Shown: positions 1 through 12,720 of the stretch, piece by piece
How the letters are laid out: every line of letters begins with the position of its first letter
How positions within the stretch are numbered: the stretch's first letter is position 1
NCBI GenBank assembly: GCA_964017145.1
Contig: OZ024843.1
Location: 3,091,001 to 3,155,000, forward strand
Source of the DNA: Agrocybe praecox
Lineage: Eukaryota; Basidiomycota; Agaricomycetes; Agaricales; Agrocybaceae
DNA: 64,000 nucleotides
Reading direction: 5' to 3'
The notes under the pieces: generated by a model
Databases searched by the model: none
What the model saw: the letters and a program-made list of their open reading frames with translations, nothing else
What the model was told of the DNA's origin: nothing
Position numbers and translations under genes: made by a program

Positions 1-705
1 GTACATTTGCTTTAGGCTTGTGCTGAGAGAAGCCACACCCTCCCTTTGCAACACAATGGAATTTACAGAGATGAGGCCAGTTTAGGCATTTTTTATTAGC
101 ACGCTGAGAGCAGCCCAGTTTACTGCATATCAACGACATGTTGGCCTCATTCACAGATTACACAGTGGCATGACAAAGCTTAACTTCATTTGGAATGTGA
201 TGTTCGGGTGTGCAAGGGTCAATGAATTCAATACAGCAGCAAACAGAGCACTGAAAAAATGAATGCTAAGTCCTAAATCAACAAGTATTATACAGTAACC
301 ATGTACCACTTTGAATCAATGATTGTAGTTGAATGGGTTGCTGGAATTACTAGTTCCAGTCTGGATACTCCCGAATGTGTGCTCTTTGCAGACATTTTTG
401 ATGCAGCTTTGAGGAGAAGACATGTGTGAGCAAGTGTGTTTTAGAAATGAACAAGTGTCTGGTTGCTGTTTACAAGTAAAGGTGGTGAAAGAAATTTATT
501 AAGAATAGTATGAATGGTACATTGATAAAGGACCATAGGAATAACGATGTTGAGCCAGCAGATTATGTTTATGCAGGGAAAATTGTTCAAGGGCCATAGC
601 AACAATGATCTTGAGCCAGCAAATTATGTTTGTATTAAGTTTTATCCAGTGACTGAAGAAAAACAGGAGTGAAGCAATAAATATAGACAAAGGGGGGCCA
701 TCGGT
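1..705. other. No recognisable gene
   Basis: AT-rich non-coding DNA with only short stop-riddled reading frames. A purine run followed by ccatcgg lies just before position 706, where homology to the second family-B copy begins. This could be the polypurine tract of an old retroelement whose LTR starts at about 706, but no coding remnant is legible upstream. Confidence 0.5.
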
Positions 706-2270
706 GATATGACCGGTGTTCGGTTGTGACTGAACTTTAACCAAGTATCTATCCTACTTAATTTTTGGCATAATAAACACGTTTATTATTAAGTCTATAT
801 AAGTACCGAGTGAGGATAGCTACATGTTTGGCTAGGGGAAACCATTCTACGAAACCTAGGACGAACCTTACAAATGCTAGAGTTAGTTATAGCAGTTCCT
901 GGGAAATGTGTGAAACACTTTAACAGCGATACAGTAGGATCGAAGGCTCCTAGGATAATATTCAGCCATCAGGAATGTAAGCTAGAGCCTGCGGATAATA
1001 AGCCTAACGGCGCTATAGCCACTTATTATTATGCAGTGCGTGACACGTCCACATCTACTTAATATGGAAACAGAAAGTTCCCACCATATGAAAGTACATG
1101 TAAACTACTGCTGATGTTCCTAGGAACACTAACTCAAGGCGGCAGGACTGATCCTAGCATTAACAAAGTACATTACTGGTCCCTAGGAACATAGTGGGCA
1201 CTATGCAAACGACGAGACAAGCACTAGTAATGTCAATTAGGACTTGCTGATGTCTGCTCGAGTCAGATTGCCGATAAACCTAAAAGGAGAAGTTCCTAGG
1301 AACACTTACACATGGGACTTAAGACCCTCAGATATGCACAGTTACCTTAAACAGCAGTTGTGGAGCTAAGGATTGTAGATCCATACAATACCACAGTACT
1401 CCAATGCTTTGGACCTTAGGACGTCAATCAATGATCATCGGCTAATGCAAATAAGCGCCCTTGGAGCGTCATGCTCGAGTCAGCGACTTGCCCAACCATA
1501 CGAACCCTTCTGAGGGTATACAAAAACACACATGGCACATACTGGTTGCTTATGCATTGAGTGGAGCTACCTAGTGTTAACCAATAATATTATTTCCTGT
1601 ATTTTCTGAGTATTTCTGATCCACTCCAAGTATTCCTGTATTTTCCAAAACCTAGCAGTATATAAGCAGCCTGTAAATTACTGTAGCACCCCAGATAAAC
1701 TAGAACCCAGTTGTCCACGTTTGAAGAACGCGCATTAAGTTGCAAACTCCTAGGATCAACCTTTGGTACCTAATAAATCTCCGCGAGAGTTGGTTTTATT
1801 GAACAGACTACCTACTGTGTCATTTGAACATCTTGGCGTTAGTTGAGTGACTTGAGTTAACTTGTAGAATTCTCGAGGAACCTAAATAAATGTATTGGGA
1901 TAAATTTTTCTGTCTTAAGTGACATAAAGCTTAATACCCACCTAAGTGGCAAGAATTGTCTAAGTGACACCTAAGTGGCCCGTTCCTAGGGATAAGTTCC
2001 CTGCCTAAGTGGCAAATAGTCTAAATGATGCCTAAGTGGCCTGTTTAGGATTGAGTCCCCTTTCTAAGTGATTAAAAGACTTTGGATTAAGTATCCAGCC
2101 TAAGTGGTGAACTACCTACGCACTACATTCTGTGGAAACACATTAAATCTACGTTTACACCTTCCGAGGAACTTCACTTTGTGCGTAAGCTACTCAGACA
2201 CTTGTGATCTTCAATTCTAAGAAATGTTCTTTTGCATTAGAGAGCATATCTTTAGGAAGAAAACATAATT
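706..2270 (+). mobile_element. Degenerate retroelement family B, copy 1 (LTR and leader)
   Basis: This stretch is homologous, with many substitutions, to 10,659-12,720. Both copies begin with a TGATATGACYGGTG-like sequence. Both contain repeated ttcctaggaac motifs, a TATA-like tatataagcag followed by a transcribed-looking stretch, and a leader rich in CTAAGTG motifs that runs into a Ty3/gypsy integrase remnant. I infer an LTR plus 5' leader of a gypsy-type element. The exact LTR borders were not found because no flanking duplication is evident. Copy 1 lacks the solo LTR present in copy 2 at the equivalent of about position 1345, so it shows the empty site. Confidence 0.6.
1910..2110 (+). repeat. 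CTAAGTG(A/G)C interspersed motif array
   Basis: About eight copies of cctaagtggc or tctaagtgac are spaced every 15-35 bp in the leader between the presumed LTR and the integrase remnant. The array also occurs in the second family-B copy (about 12,350-12,540), so it belongs to the element. Function unknown; it could be a protein-binding or RNA-packaging leader sequence. Confidence 0.6.
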
Positions 2271-2276
2271 AATGAT

Positions 2277-3350
2277 GTGTATCATGTATCCATCCTGGTC
2301 ATACCCTTACCGTGAACAAAGTTATGCATGATTATTTGTGGCCTGGAATCTGTACCTATGTTTGCCGCTATGTCACCCCCTGCAATATGTGTAGCTGCAT
2401 CAAGGTTTCTTGACACAAACCCTACAGTGTTCTTCAACCTCTCAACATTCCCAATTGACCTTGGAAGTCCATCTCGATGAATTTTATTGTCAAATTACCA
2501 AAGTCACATAGGTATAATTCTATTTTTGTTGTTTGTGATCATTTAACTTGTGCCACACATTTTATTCTGTGCAACAAGTCTTTATCTGCACATGATCTTG
2601 CGTGGTTATTCATTGATCGCATTTTTTGTCTCCATGGTCTTCCCAATTCTATTATTTCTGACCGTGGACCTCAATTTATTTCGCATTTTTGGAAAGAACT
2701 AATGTCACAGCTCGAAGTTGATGTTCGCACATCAACTGCTTATCATCCTCTCACGGATGGTCTTACTGAGCATACAAATCAGATGCTTGAGACCTATTTA
2801 TGTGCTTATTATTCTTATCAACAGGATGATTGGGTCGACTACTTACCTTTAGCAGAATTCAACTTCAATAACTCTGAAAATGTGTCAACAAAACAAACTC
2901 CTTTCTTTGCCAACTACTACTACCATCCTACTTTCCAACCAAAGCTCTCTGAAGATTCATCTGTTCCTGCCACTGCCGATTTCGCTCAGCGTCTGGATCA
3001 AATTCATCAAGAACTTCAAGCCGAACTCAAATATTTGAAAGAAAAACAAGAAAAATATTTTAATCAACATATGTTACCTGTGCCCCCCTATCAACCTGAC
3101 CAACTTGTTTGGTTACTCCACTGCAATATTCATATGACTCGCCTTTCACTTAAACTCAACCATTGACGTCTCAGACCTTATCCCATCATCTGAGAAGTTG
3201 GTAACCAATCATATCTTCTCAAATTACCTTTCTACCTTTCTTGTTTACACCTCATCTTCTACACATCACTTCTCAAACCTTATCAAGACCCCTCTGAATT
3301 TCATTCACATTCTGAACCACAATCCTTTCAGCTTTTCGACCCCACTGATG
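2277..3350 (+). pseudogene. Ty3/gypsy integrase remnant (family B)
   Basis: An open stretch at 2477-3166 encodes a decayed gypsy integrase core. The DRGPQF block, the STAYHPLTDG block, the catalytic-glutamate region (here altered to LTEHTNQ) and the QDDWVDYLPLAEF block are legible in order. Upstream (about 2277-2470) a zinc-binding region with HDYLWPG and CNMC can be read but contains stops. Downstream to about 3350 a degraded C-terminal region continues. There is no start codon context and no reverse transcriptase upstream. Frame breaks and altered catalytic residues mean it is not functional. Confidence 0.85.
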
Positions 3351-3399
3351 AGACTGCCGAACGGCTGGCTCTAAAAATGCGAATTTTACGCATCTTAAC

Positions 3400-6300
3400 A
3401 CAGTTAATTAACCAACAAAACCTTTCTATTGCCCAGTAGGAAATATTGAACAGGTTGGAAACATTAATAAAGTAAAAAACCACTACTGAGAGCAAGATGC
3501 CTGTACAATGAGCAAGAAGCCCTACATGTCCAGCAAGAGAAATTATTCTAACTACAGGCACAAAACATACATGAATAAAGGACTAGTCCGCCTACAAATA
3601 CAAAGGGTACGCTACATGTGGGAATCAAATGGGAGACCACATTAGAAAGGCTGCCGATATAGCGCCCTAATTGGTTAGCCCCATACAGAAGCATAAGGCA
3701 GGCTTGTTGAATGGTTATGGTTGGCCGGTGTTATAATTAGCACACCAATGGAGTATCGAGAGTGACAGGTCAGACCTGAGGGAGGAGAGGCCAGACCACT
3801 CCAAATGGGGAAGGCCAGTTAGACAAAACAGCAACAGAATAATCTCAACTTGTTTGATTAGTTAGATGAGCTGAGACGAACCAAAGATAGAAAGTGCTGG
3901 CTAAGTAATGAGCACCTATGCCATTGTCACATGCTGTTGAATAGAAGACGTACCCAGCACAAATGGGTCAGACATGTTGAACTTTGAAAAAGCTGTAGTA
4001 GCCAGACATCTTGAGAAAACAAAGGAACAACTGGTGAAAGCTATGGTAGCCACCAATGTGACCGATCGGTCAGACTGAATGGTGTAGCCGAGAGATTGGA
4101 CACAATCAATAAGGGTGCAACCCTTCACCTGACTCATAGTCGAGGTCGCAATACTTGCATATCACATTGATAAAGCAGACATGTCGATAGTAGAGGTAAC
4201 CAGACAATGCTTTTCACATGTATCTGTAAATATTTCATAGTATAAAAGGCCTGTACCGTAAATTACAAAAACAAGCTTTTGGCACCCATTTAACATTGTG
4301 AACCAGTCTCATACTATTAGCAGCAAAGAGTCAGATAGGTCCTTAAGTCTTCTAGATAGAAAGGGGTTGTAGGCTTTGAACAGAACAATGTTTGTTAATG
4401 CTACCTACTTGGTGTAAACTAAGTGAACTAGTCTTGAAAGAGGATAGAGCCTTGATTATGCTACTGGGGCAACCCTTCCGTCTTTGGACATCAGCAATTG
4501 TTTTATAGGCCTTGATAATTTGGGCATACACTAGGTGTTTTGGTGGCATGCTTTTGTATGAAGACTCAACAAGGACCTGAGTTCAGTCAAGTTTTAGTTT
4601 TGTTCGTAGGTTTTGGTGGCCTCAAGCAGCTGTTAGGTTTTAGTGGCCTCTTAGCCTGTGTTTTGCTTTTGTATTGAGACAGACCGTAGTTGTCTCCAAG
4701 TTTTTGTTATTTCAAGTCAGTTTTGTTTACAAGCACACACTGCTTTTGAAAGAGTCTTGCCATTCAGAAATAGAAATCTATTTTGAAGGAGCTGCCCCTT
4801 TTCAGAGAGTGTTTTACCCTTTTCAACTTGATCTCCCTTCTAAAAGAAAACAACCTATATCTTAGAAACACTGTCCCTCCTTTGACATCTTTCCCTAGTC
4901 AATTGATTAGGTATACTGTTTGTCAACAGGTCTAACCCATTGCTATCAGGCATACCCTCTTGCCAACTATCTCTCTAAGGGTTTTGGTTGTTTGGTGGTT
5001 GGGTTTGTGTGTGGTCATGTATGTCTAGGCCTCATCCAAATGAAGCACTTCATCAGTTCAGCCTTTGCAAGGTGGATAAAACTATTAATCTTATTGCTTT
5101 CGCTTGCAAATTTGCTAGGAATTGGTATGTGTTTTAATTGATTGAGGTCCACAACCATAGGTTGAAGTAATGAAAGCTGTGTTATTGAATTTTAGATGTG
5201 TGAGAGTGAGCAAGAAATAGGTGAAAGGTGGCATTTCAAAAAGTTGATGACAAAGAGGTTCTTGTCAGGAAGTTCTTTGTCAAAATTGAGAGATATGATG
5301 AGAAGCGCAGTTGAAGACATTGATTGAGATATAGGATATAGCTAATGAATACTTACTTTTGAAAAGAGGACTATTTTATTTTATTCTGGTGGCACAACAA
5401 ATTGCACCATTGTGCAAGTGCCTTGCATACATACACACACTTTCTACACTAGTTTTACTTACCACAATGTGGTCATAGTAAACTGGTAAGATGTGCAGCA
5501 AACATAAAATATTCCTTTTGCTGAGGTAGTTTCATGTTCAATTCACATATGTGTCATATTTTTTGAGTATAAAATAAAATATGCTGACTATCTTGCCAAA
5601 ATTTGGAGCCTGTAACAAATATTTAAAGCATATGCCAAAATCAAAATTTCAGCAGGCATGTAACAGGTAACATGGCCTGCCGAATTGATCAAAATAGTAC
5701 AGTATATTGGTTATCACTCAGGATTTTGGAGTTATTTAACACTTTTGTTCTCTCTTGATTTTGTCACAGTTAAGAGGCCAGGTATATTAGATATATATAT
5801 TTTTTTTTTTCAACAACATGCATATACTTACAGTGGCTCATTTAGGTGAGCAGGGTTGAGATTAATTTCAGTGTGATCATTTTCACACAGCTTTTGAACA
5901 CTCTGTGAATTAAATAAGTGATTAGTAAATGAAATTAAGTGAAATATGACCTGGTATTTGATTTTGAACAAGTCTCTTGCCAGAAAAAAGACAAGAAAGG
6001 CAACAGTTGAATCAAATAAAACATTATGAGCAAATAAGACTCCTGTCAATATGACCATTTGAGTCATAGCCTTTACTGTTTCATGGCCACTCTAATTTCT
6101 TTGTGAGAAAGCTATGTAATGGATATCGAAGATTGTACCTTGAAGTTAGAAAAGAAAATTTTGATGAACTATGGCTGATCATTTGGTCTATAGATGTGTA
6201 TGTCACTGACTTTGAGATACTGTATAAAGAATTAGCAAAGTAGTGATTGTTTAGAACAAGACTCATATAGCCATTTTGAACTCAATGTTTGTTGGTGACT

Positions 6301-8949
6301 TCATTTGTTGAGCTATGCTGGGTGGTAATAAATACTAGGAGGAACCTAACAATGACTTGAGAGGCGGTTGTGCAAACTAATGGTTTTTTCTCTGTTGTCC
6401 TGAGCATATGGCTCAACAAAACCTGAAGTTTGGGCCTTTTCAGGTAGTACTTTTTGTTGTGTGTTCCTTCTAGACCTCAACTGGAATGAATAAGATATTT
6501 TTTTTAAAAACTCATGTGCTGTAATTTGGTCTTGGAGTTTTTTATAATTGATATTTCACACACACACTATGCAGTTTGGTTCTCATGGTTGTGATCTTGA
6601 GCAGCCCATGCTGTTAGCTCAATGAGCAAAGCTTGATGTTCTTGGTCTGAAATCAAGTTGAGACATGCTGCAAAGTTTCTTCCAATGTTTGCACTAATGT
6701 CAGGGAGAGGGTGAATAGCCAGATCAGAAACAGCTGGGGTAGCTGCAGCTTGAACTTCATTGAGGTGAATATCAACAGTGGCATTAAGGCCAACCATTAA
6801 TCTGGTATTTATGATAGTGGTAAAGAGAGAAGGAAGCAGTCAAGGAACAAAGTGAGCCATACATGACATGTGATTTGAAGTCTCTTTGACTCTGTGAATC
6901 AACTGTGAATATTTTGACACCAACTTGGCATCATAAAAAGCACAGGTTTGTGCTACAAACACAGCATGGACATATCTGATACTGAGCAACCCCATAAGTA
7001 TATGCATATAATTTTATGGAACAAATGACCTACCTCTTTTAGAGAAAAAAAAAGTGGGTTGAGGGTATGTGTTGCAAACTAGTTTGTGACTTTGCTAAAA
7101 GCATGTAGCCACTGATATGAACCTCATGGCAGCATTTTCATGCACCAAAAGCAAAGAACAAATTTTTTTAATCTGCATGGCTCAAGCATACACCAAAAAT
7201 CTAGGATTGGATATCGAAAGGACACAACTGGACAAAGAGAGGATAGAGAATGGGATAATCAAGAATGGAATTCAATACAAAAAGTTGCAGGCCATGAATC
7301 TGAAGGAAAGGCAGAGGATGTTGCAGGTAGAGGCTGGACAAATAAGCCCCCCTTCCAATGAGTATGGGAGGGGCAGATATGACAGAGGTGGATATGATAG
7401 AGAATATGACAGGCATATATGGGCCTGGTCTTTACAAAGCCAGTAGTAGCAGAATGAGCTAGAAATCATCAACCATGGAGGATCCAACATACTTGTAAAC
7501 AATATGTAATAACAATAACTCTATGGGCAATGTATGAGGTACTCATTGTTATGTATTTCAACAAATATTTACAGTGTGAACAGGTACAAGTGTGCATATA
7601 TGCACACATTCAACTAGAGTTTACAGCTGCATATATGCTATTTTTCAATCTACAATTCAACAATATGAGAAACATCAAGTGTAGACCTAAAGACTCACCA
7701 GTTTGAGAGATATATGCGTACAAATCCCAAAGGGTCTGATGCACACCTAAAAATAACATGAATGAATTTGATGCAGGTCTCTGCAATTTCTGCATGTTGG
7801 ATAGGGGTGATTGGACTTGGTCCATGAATATTCACCTATTTTGAAGATCTATAAGTATAATGCAAAAAGGATCAATACATACCATGTCCAGAAGATAATT
7901 GTGAGCATAATGGTCAATAGTACTGCTCTGCCAGATATTTATCTGCGATATCCCAGGTTCTTGCATCTGGACATAAAATATGAAGCTGTGCTGGATTACA
8001 TTATGATTATTCTGAGTGATTTAAAATGCCAGAGATTGTACAGACACCTGGATGCTATAGATAGCTTGGTTATTTTTTCAAAAGGGTCCAAAGAAGACAA
8101 ACTGTCCTCAAAGCTTGTCATGTGGCTTTTTTAAGAGCTTGTTGATGATAAATTGACGTTAAGGAGTTCCGGCTCATTGTCGTAGATGCTGTCTGGTTCA
8201 TGAAGATGTTCATAAGTTGCCTCGTCTGAGAAGCCTATGTTATCCTCTGTGTTTGAATTGTCAATATGCTTTATCATGGTATCTGGTGAACTTGTGTACA
8301 TATTTATTGTAGGGGATCATGGCTGAAATACTGATAGGAGAAAAAGAAATCCATATTGGTATTTTGCTATCAGTCACATGGGAGGAGACAAATGTATCTT
8401 TATGTGTGGTTGTGACTATATACACAATTACAATAAGTCTGTCACATTTAGTGGGGGCCGTATCTCACCAGGTTATAAGATTTCTTCCATTCTCCCCAAA
8501 TTCAAGTCCCCAAAAGCAGCAAGAACTGAGGCACTTGGCTAAATGGCCCTAAAGACTCCATGAGCAAACCTTTCAATTACTGGAAGCTTTGGGATTGAAT
8601 GATATAGAGGTGTCTACTGATGACGATGAAGTACCTGTGCTATCTGTGCCACCTGTTCCTGCTTCTGACAATGATGAAATACCTGAAGAAGTGCAAGAAC
8701 CTGCTCCAAAAAAACAAAAAGAAGAAAATAGAGGCACAAAATATATATGTCAAAATATTGGAAAAGTGGCAAATTGGACCCAGAGAATTCATTCAATACC
8801 TGCTTCAGAATGGTACAGGCAAAGTCACTATTCTACAAAGAGAACACATCAGGAAAAACACTTTTATTCTTTGAGTCCTCCAAGAATGTAGCAATAAGCA
8901 AGGATCTACAAGAAGTATTATGGTTTCCCATGGGTGTACCAATAGTTTC
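3400..8949. other. AT-rich decayed repeat region without intact genes
   Basis: More than 5 kb with only short reading frames (under 110 codons), poly-T and AT runs (for example about 5800) and scattered coding-like scraps. An LTR-like promoter region with tataaaagg lies near 4240. A short stretch near 3950-4080 reads as a broken protein containing FEKAVVARHLEKTKEQLV. Another at about 8580-8800 is rich in acidic residues followed by APKKQKEE. None could be assigned to a family. I interpret the region as heavily mutated transposon and captured-gene debris. Confidence 0.5.
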
Positions 8950-9259
8950 TATAAAAAGCTTTGGGAGCCCCAGAGGGCCTAGAGTTGCTTTGAGTTGCTT
9001 TAATTTATGTTATACACTCTTTGGGCTCTTGTATAGCTTGTGCTGTCAGATTGATCAATGCACCTGTATCAGTCACTTAAAGTCTTCAAATATGGGCAGT
9101 TGCCAGACTCATTTGCTTGCCTCTATTTATACATTCAGGGTCCACTGCCACTATTTTATGGCCTCAAATACAAACAAATAATAAATAAAGCATAATCAGC
9201 CACTAACACACCCAAACACCAAACAACTCAGAACTTATAAAATGTCACACCCACATACC

Positions 9260-9707
9260 TGTCAGGGTTTCCTCTATTTTCCCTTATTTTTTTATATTTA
9301 TTTCGCATTTTTCCCTTTTGTAAATGTGTAGATATCTTATCTGTTTCATATCTTTGATTATCTCTTGATTATCATTTGATTAGATACTTATCACTTTGAT
9401 TTCCCATGAGCACAGCCTCATTCATTCTACATCATTCCACATTATTCTTTTACTTTCTTTATGATGTCATTACTCATCATTCCCTTCTATGATGTCATAG
9501 AGGAATATTCTAGAATAGCTGTAGGGCATATATACTGTACATGTAGGTAGTTGTAGCCTCAGCTTCAATCTCTTAAGATATCCACTATCATTGGTGTGAT
9601 CTTTTAGAATCATTGAGTGTCTCTCTATCTCTCTCTCTCTCTCTCTCTCTCCTCTTGCTTGTCTTTGTTGGTGGCCTTGTCACACTGATTATAGTGTTGC
9701 CCTGACA
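9260..9707 (+). mobile_element. Solo LTR of the chromovirus family (duplication ATACC)
   Basis: The 448-bp sequence begins TGTCAGGGTTTCC and ends GTTGCCCTGACA, like the LTRs of the element at 17,037-26,917. It is flanked on both sides by ATACC (9255-9259 and 9708-9712), the 5-bp target duplication expected of a gypsy integrase. No internal sequence is present, so it is a solo LTR left by LTR-LTR recombination. It contains the same TATA, AGCTTCAATCT and CT-rich segments as the full element. Confidence 0.95.
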
Positions 9708-9715
9708 ATACCTAA

Positions 9716-10015
9716 ATAAGGCAAGTGAACTTTGGACTTTGAGGTTTTTGCATAGAGGCCCATCAACACACAATGACGGCAACCAAGACAAGACCAAATA
9801 AGATCAAATCTATTTTTAGAATACTTTACATATTTGAATGGCTCAAGCCTAATATGGTAATCATATGACTAGTACATGGTAATAGATGTACATGCTAAAA
9901 ATAGATATATTCTAAAAATAGATTTGATCTTATTTGGTCTTGTATTGATTGCCATCATTGTGTATTGATAGGCCTTTATGCAAAAACCTCAAAGTCCAAA
10001 GTTCACTTGCCTTAT
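9716..10015. repeat. Inverted repeat, 105-bp arms
   Basis: Arms 9716-9820 and 9911-10,015 are near-perfect reverse complements separated by about 90 bp. The outer end contains aaggcaagtgaactttgga and the inner end tctatttttaga. The sequence is a fold-back version of a segment of family X, whose other copies carry it once. Such palindromes can arise from aberrant transposition. Confidence 0.85.
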
Positions 10016-10079
10016 AGGCACCTGCATAATTGTTGAATCAGAGTTTAAACTGACTTGCACAGTTCAACTTGCCTAAGAC

Positions 10080-10553
10080 TCAATTGTTGTCTTCTTCATT
10101 GCTCCTTTCATCACTGTCCTTTTCACTTCTTTTTGGCCCATCACTGTCCCCATTACTAATGGGGCTTGCCATAAAGTAAACCAAGTTATTAGTATCAGAA
10201 GAGTCTGTGCAATGAGCTGGATCTGTATTCTCACCTTGACAAGAGTCCTTTTCATTGTGAGACTCCTGCTCTTCAATTGGTCTGAGAAGGCGATAATGTG
10301 GGGAGATTGTGGAATAACTGAGACCTTGTTCAAAGTGTACCCAGGCAATCAGGTTCTTGATGCCAAGACAATGATTGTCGAAATAACCATAAGGCTTGTA
10401 AATCAAGATTTTGTTGTCATCAACATGTTCTCCATATTTAGACAAACTAAATCGCCAATGAGGCCTTTGTTGTGCACAATAGACCATGTAATTCTTGTTT
10501 TGTACTAGCTTTAAAAGGTTATTATCCCTGGACAAAAACCGCCTATCTAGCAA
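10080..10553 (-). pseudogene. Hypothetical protein fragment, acidic C-terminus
   Basis: A 157-codon reading frame on the minus strand, one of the longest non-transposon frames in the repeat-rich half. The N-terminal part is basic and aromatic (FLSRDNNLLKLVQ, YMVYCAQQRPHWRF). The C-terminal 60 residues are rich in Ser, Asp and Glu. Stops interrupt the frame just upstream of the nominal start, so it is probably the end of a decayed gene. I do not recognise the family. It lies between a family-X copy and a family-B copy. Confidence 0.3.
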
Positions 10554-10658
10554 AGCTCCTCACCAACTCAGTTGACCACAGCCAAATAGCAGACTATCTG
10601 GATCATCCTGGGCCAAACATTGGATATATCATATATAGTTGTATAGGGAAAAATTACG

Positions 10659-12720
10659 CTGATATGACTGGTGTTTGGCTGTGACTGAATGATAGCCCTA
10701 GTATCCAACCTACTTAATTTTTGGCATAATAAACATGTTTATTATTAAGTCTACATAAGTACAGAGCAGGGATAGCTACATGATTGGCTAGAGGAAACCA
10801 CTCTATAAACCCTAGGACAAACCTGATGAATGCTAGAGTTAGTTATAGTAGTTCCTCAGAAACATGTGGAACACTTTAACAGCAGTACAGCAGGATCGAA
10901 GGCTCCTAGGATAATATTCAAGTCATCAGGAATGTAAGCTAGAGCCTGCTAATAATAGGCTTAACGGTGCTATGGCCACCTATTATTACGCAGTGCATGA
11001 CATGTCCACATCTACTTAATATGGAAACAAAAAGTTCCCACCATATGAAAGTACATGTAACTTGAAGCTATTGCCAATGTTCCTAGGAACGCTAACTCAA
11101 GGCGGCAGGACTGATCCTAGCATTAACAAAGTACATTACTGGTCCCTAAGAACATAGTGGGCACTATGCAAACGACAAGACAAGTACCAGTAATGCCAAA
11201 TTAGGACTTGCCGACGTCTGCTCAAGTCAGATCACCGATAAACCCAAAGGAGAAGTTCCTAGGAACACTTACACATGGGCCTTAAGACCCTTGGATATAC
11301 ACAGTTGCCTTATGTCAGGGTTTCCCCTATTTTTCTCTATTTTTATATATTTATTTCGCATTTTTCCCTTTCTTAATTATGTAGATATCTTATCTCTTTT
11401 ACATCTTTGATTATCTCCTTGATTATCTCCTTGATTATCACTTAGATCCTTGATTAGATACTTATCATCTTTATTTCCCATAAGCACTGCCTCAATTGCT
11501 CCACATCATTCTTCTCCTTGTTTCATGATGTCATTGTATTACTCATCCTTCTGTTTCATAATGTAATATAGGAATATTCTAGAATAGCTATAGGGTATAT
11601 ATACTGGACATGTAGGTAGCTGTAGCCCCAGCTTCAATCTCTTAGGATATCCACTATCATTGGTGTGATCTCTTAGAACCATTGAGGGTCTCTCTATCTC
11701 TTCATCTCTCTCTCTCTCTTGCTTTGTCTTTGTTGGTGGCCTTGTCACACTGATCTTAGTGTTGCCCTGACACCTTAAACAGCAGTTGTAGAGCTAAGGA
11801 TTGCAGATCCATATGATACCACAATGCTCTGATGCTTCGGACCCTAGGATGTCAATCAATGATCATCGGCTAATGCAAATAAGCACCCTCAGAGTGTTAT
11901 GCTTGAGTCAGTGACTTGCCCAACTATACAAAACCCTTCTGAGGGTATTCAAAAGCACACATGGCACCCTCTTGGCGCTTATGCATCGAGTGGAGCTGCA
12001 GTGAACCAACCAATATTATTGTTTCTATTATTTTCCGAGCATTTCCAATTCATTCCAAGTATTCCTATATTTTCCGAGACCCAACAGTATATAAGCAGCC
12101 TGTAAATATCGTAGCAACCCAGACAATGTAGAACTCAGTTCTTTATATTCCTAGGAGAAAGCCTAAGTGCCTATCCAACAATTATTGACTATTGGAAGCT
12201 AAAGTGTCTCCACAGAAGTTGGCATAATTAAAATGATTCCATCTGAAGTGTTACTTGTTCAATTTGGCATGATCCAACTGACTTGAGTTAACTTGTAGAG
12301 TTCTTGAGGAACATTAGAAAGCGTGTTGGGATAAAATTTCCTCTGTCTTAAGTGACATAGAGCTTGATACCTGCCTAAGTGGTGAAGATTGTCTAAGTGA
12401 CGCCTAAGTAGCCCATTTTAGGGATAAGTTCTCTGCCTAAGTGGCAAATTGTCTAAGTGACACCTATGTGGCCCGTTTTGGATTGAGTCCCCATTCTAAG
12501 TGATTAAAAGACTTTGAATTGAGTGTCCAGCCTAAGTGGCAAATCAACTTATCTATACCTTTCATAGAGACACATTAAATCAACTGTTTAACCCTCTGAG
12601 AAACAGCACAAGTACTGTTCCTCACTCTCTGAGACTTCCTGGGAAGTATCTTGATCATCAAAAATGTCCCTTCTGTGAAGATAAACGTAATCAACGACAT
12701 GTATCATGTATCCCTCCCAA
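10659..12720 (+). mobile_element. Degenerate retroelement family B, copy 2
   Basis: Homologous to 706-2320. It has the same start motif, the repeated ttcctaggaac boxes, the TATA-like tatataagcag (about 12,090) and the CTAAGTG motif array (about 12,350-12,540). Similarity ends near 12,720, just inside the region that encodes the integrase zinc-binding segment in copy 1. It is interrupted by a solo LTR at 11,313-11,772. No reading frame of significance remains. Confidence 0.65.
11313..11772 (+). mobile_element. Solo LTR of the chromovirus family (duplication CCTTA)
   Basis: The 460-bp sequence starts TGTCAGGGTTTCCCC and ends TTGCCCTGACA. It is flanked by CCTTA at 11,308-11,312 and 11,773-11,777. 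The uninterrupted sequence acagttaccttaaacagcag in family-B copy 1 (about 1335-1355) is the empty-site counterpart, which confirms insertion into an older repeat. Confidence 0.95.

Larger units (their letters stand above)
8950..10020 (+). mobile_element. Family-X long-TIR element, diverged copy, split by a solo LTR
   Basis: Stretches such as gcctctatttatacat, tatggcctcaaatacaaaca and aaggcaagtgaactttgga match, in the same order, the 838-bp family-X elements at 14,344 and 28,616 and the fragment at about 31,970. The copy is more diverged, and its middle is interrupted by the solo LTR at 9260-9707. Its right part contains a 105-bp inverted repeat. Borders are approximate. Confidence 0.6.

Noticed and set aside
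7117..7446. Possible phosphopantetheinyl transferase pseudogene (AYTKNLGLDIER resembles the signature of the gene at 60,846)
   Set aside because: Only about eight residues match; the preceding W-x-x-K-E block is absent and the flanks are unrelated, so coincidence is likely.
9625..9650. CT microsatellite as an independent feature
   Set aside because: The CT-rich tract is part of every copy of the LTR and varies in length among them; it is an LTR component.
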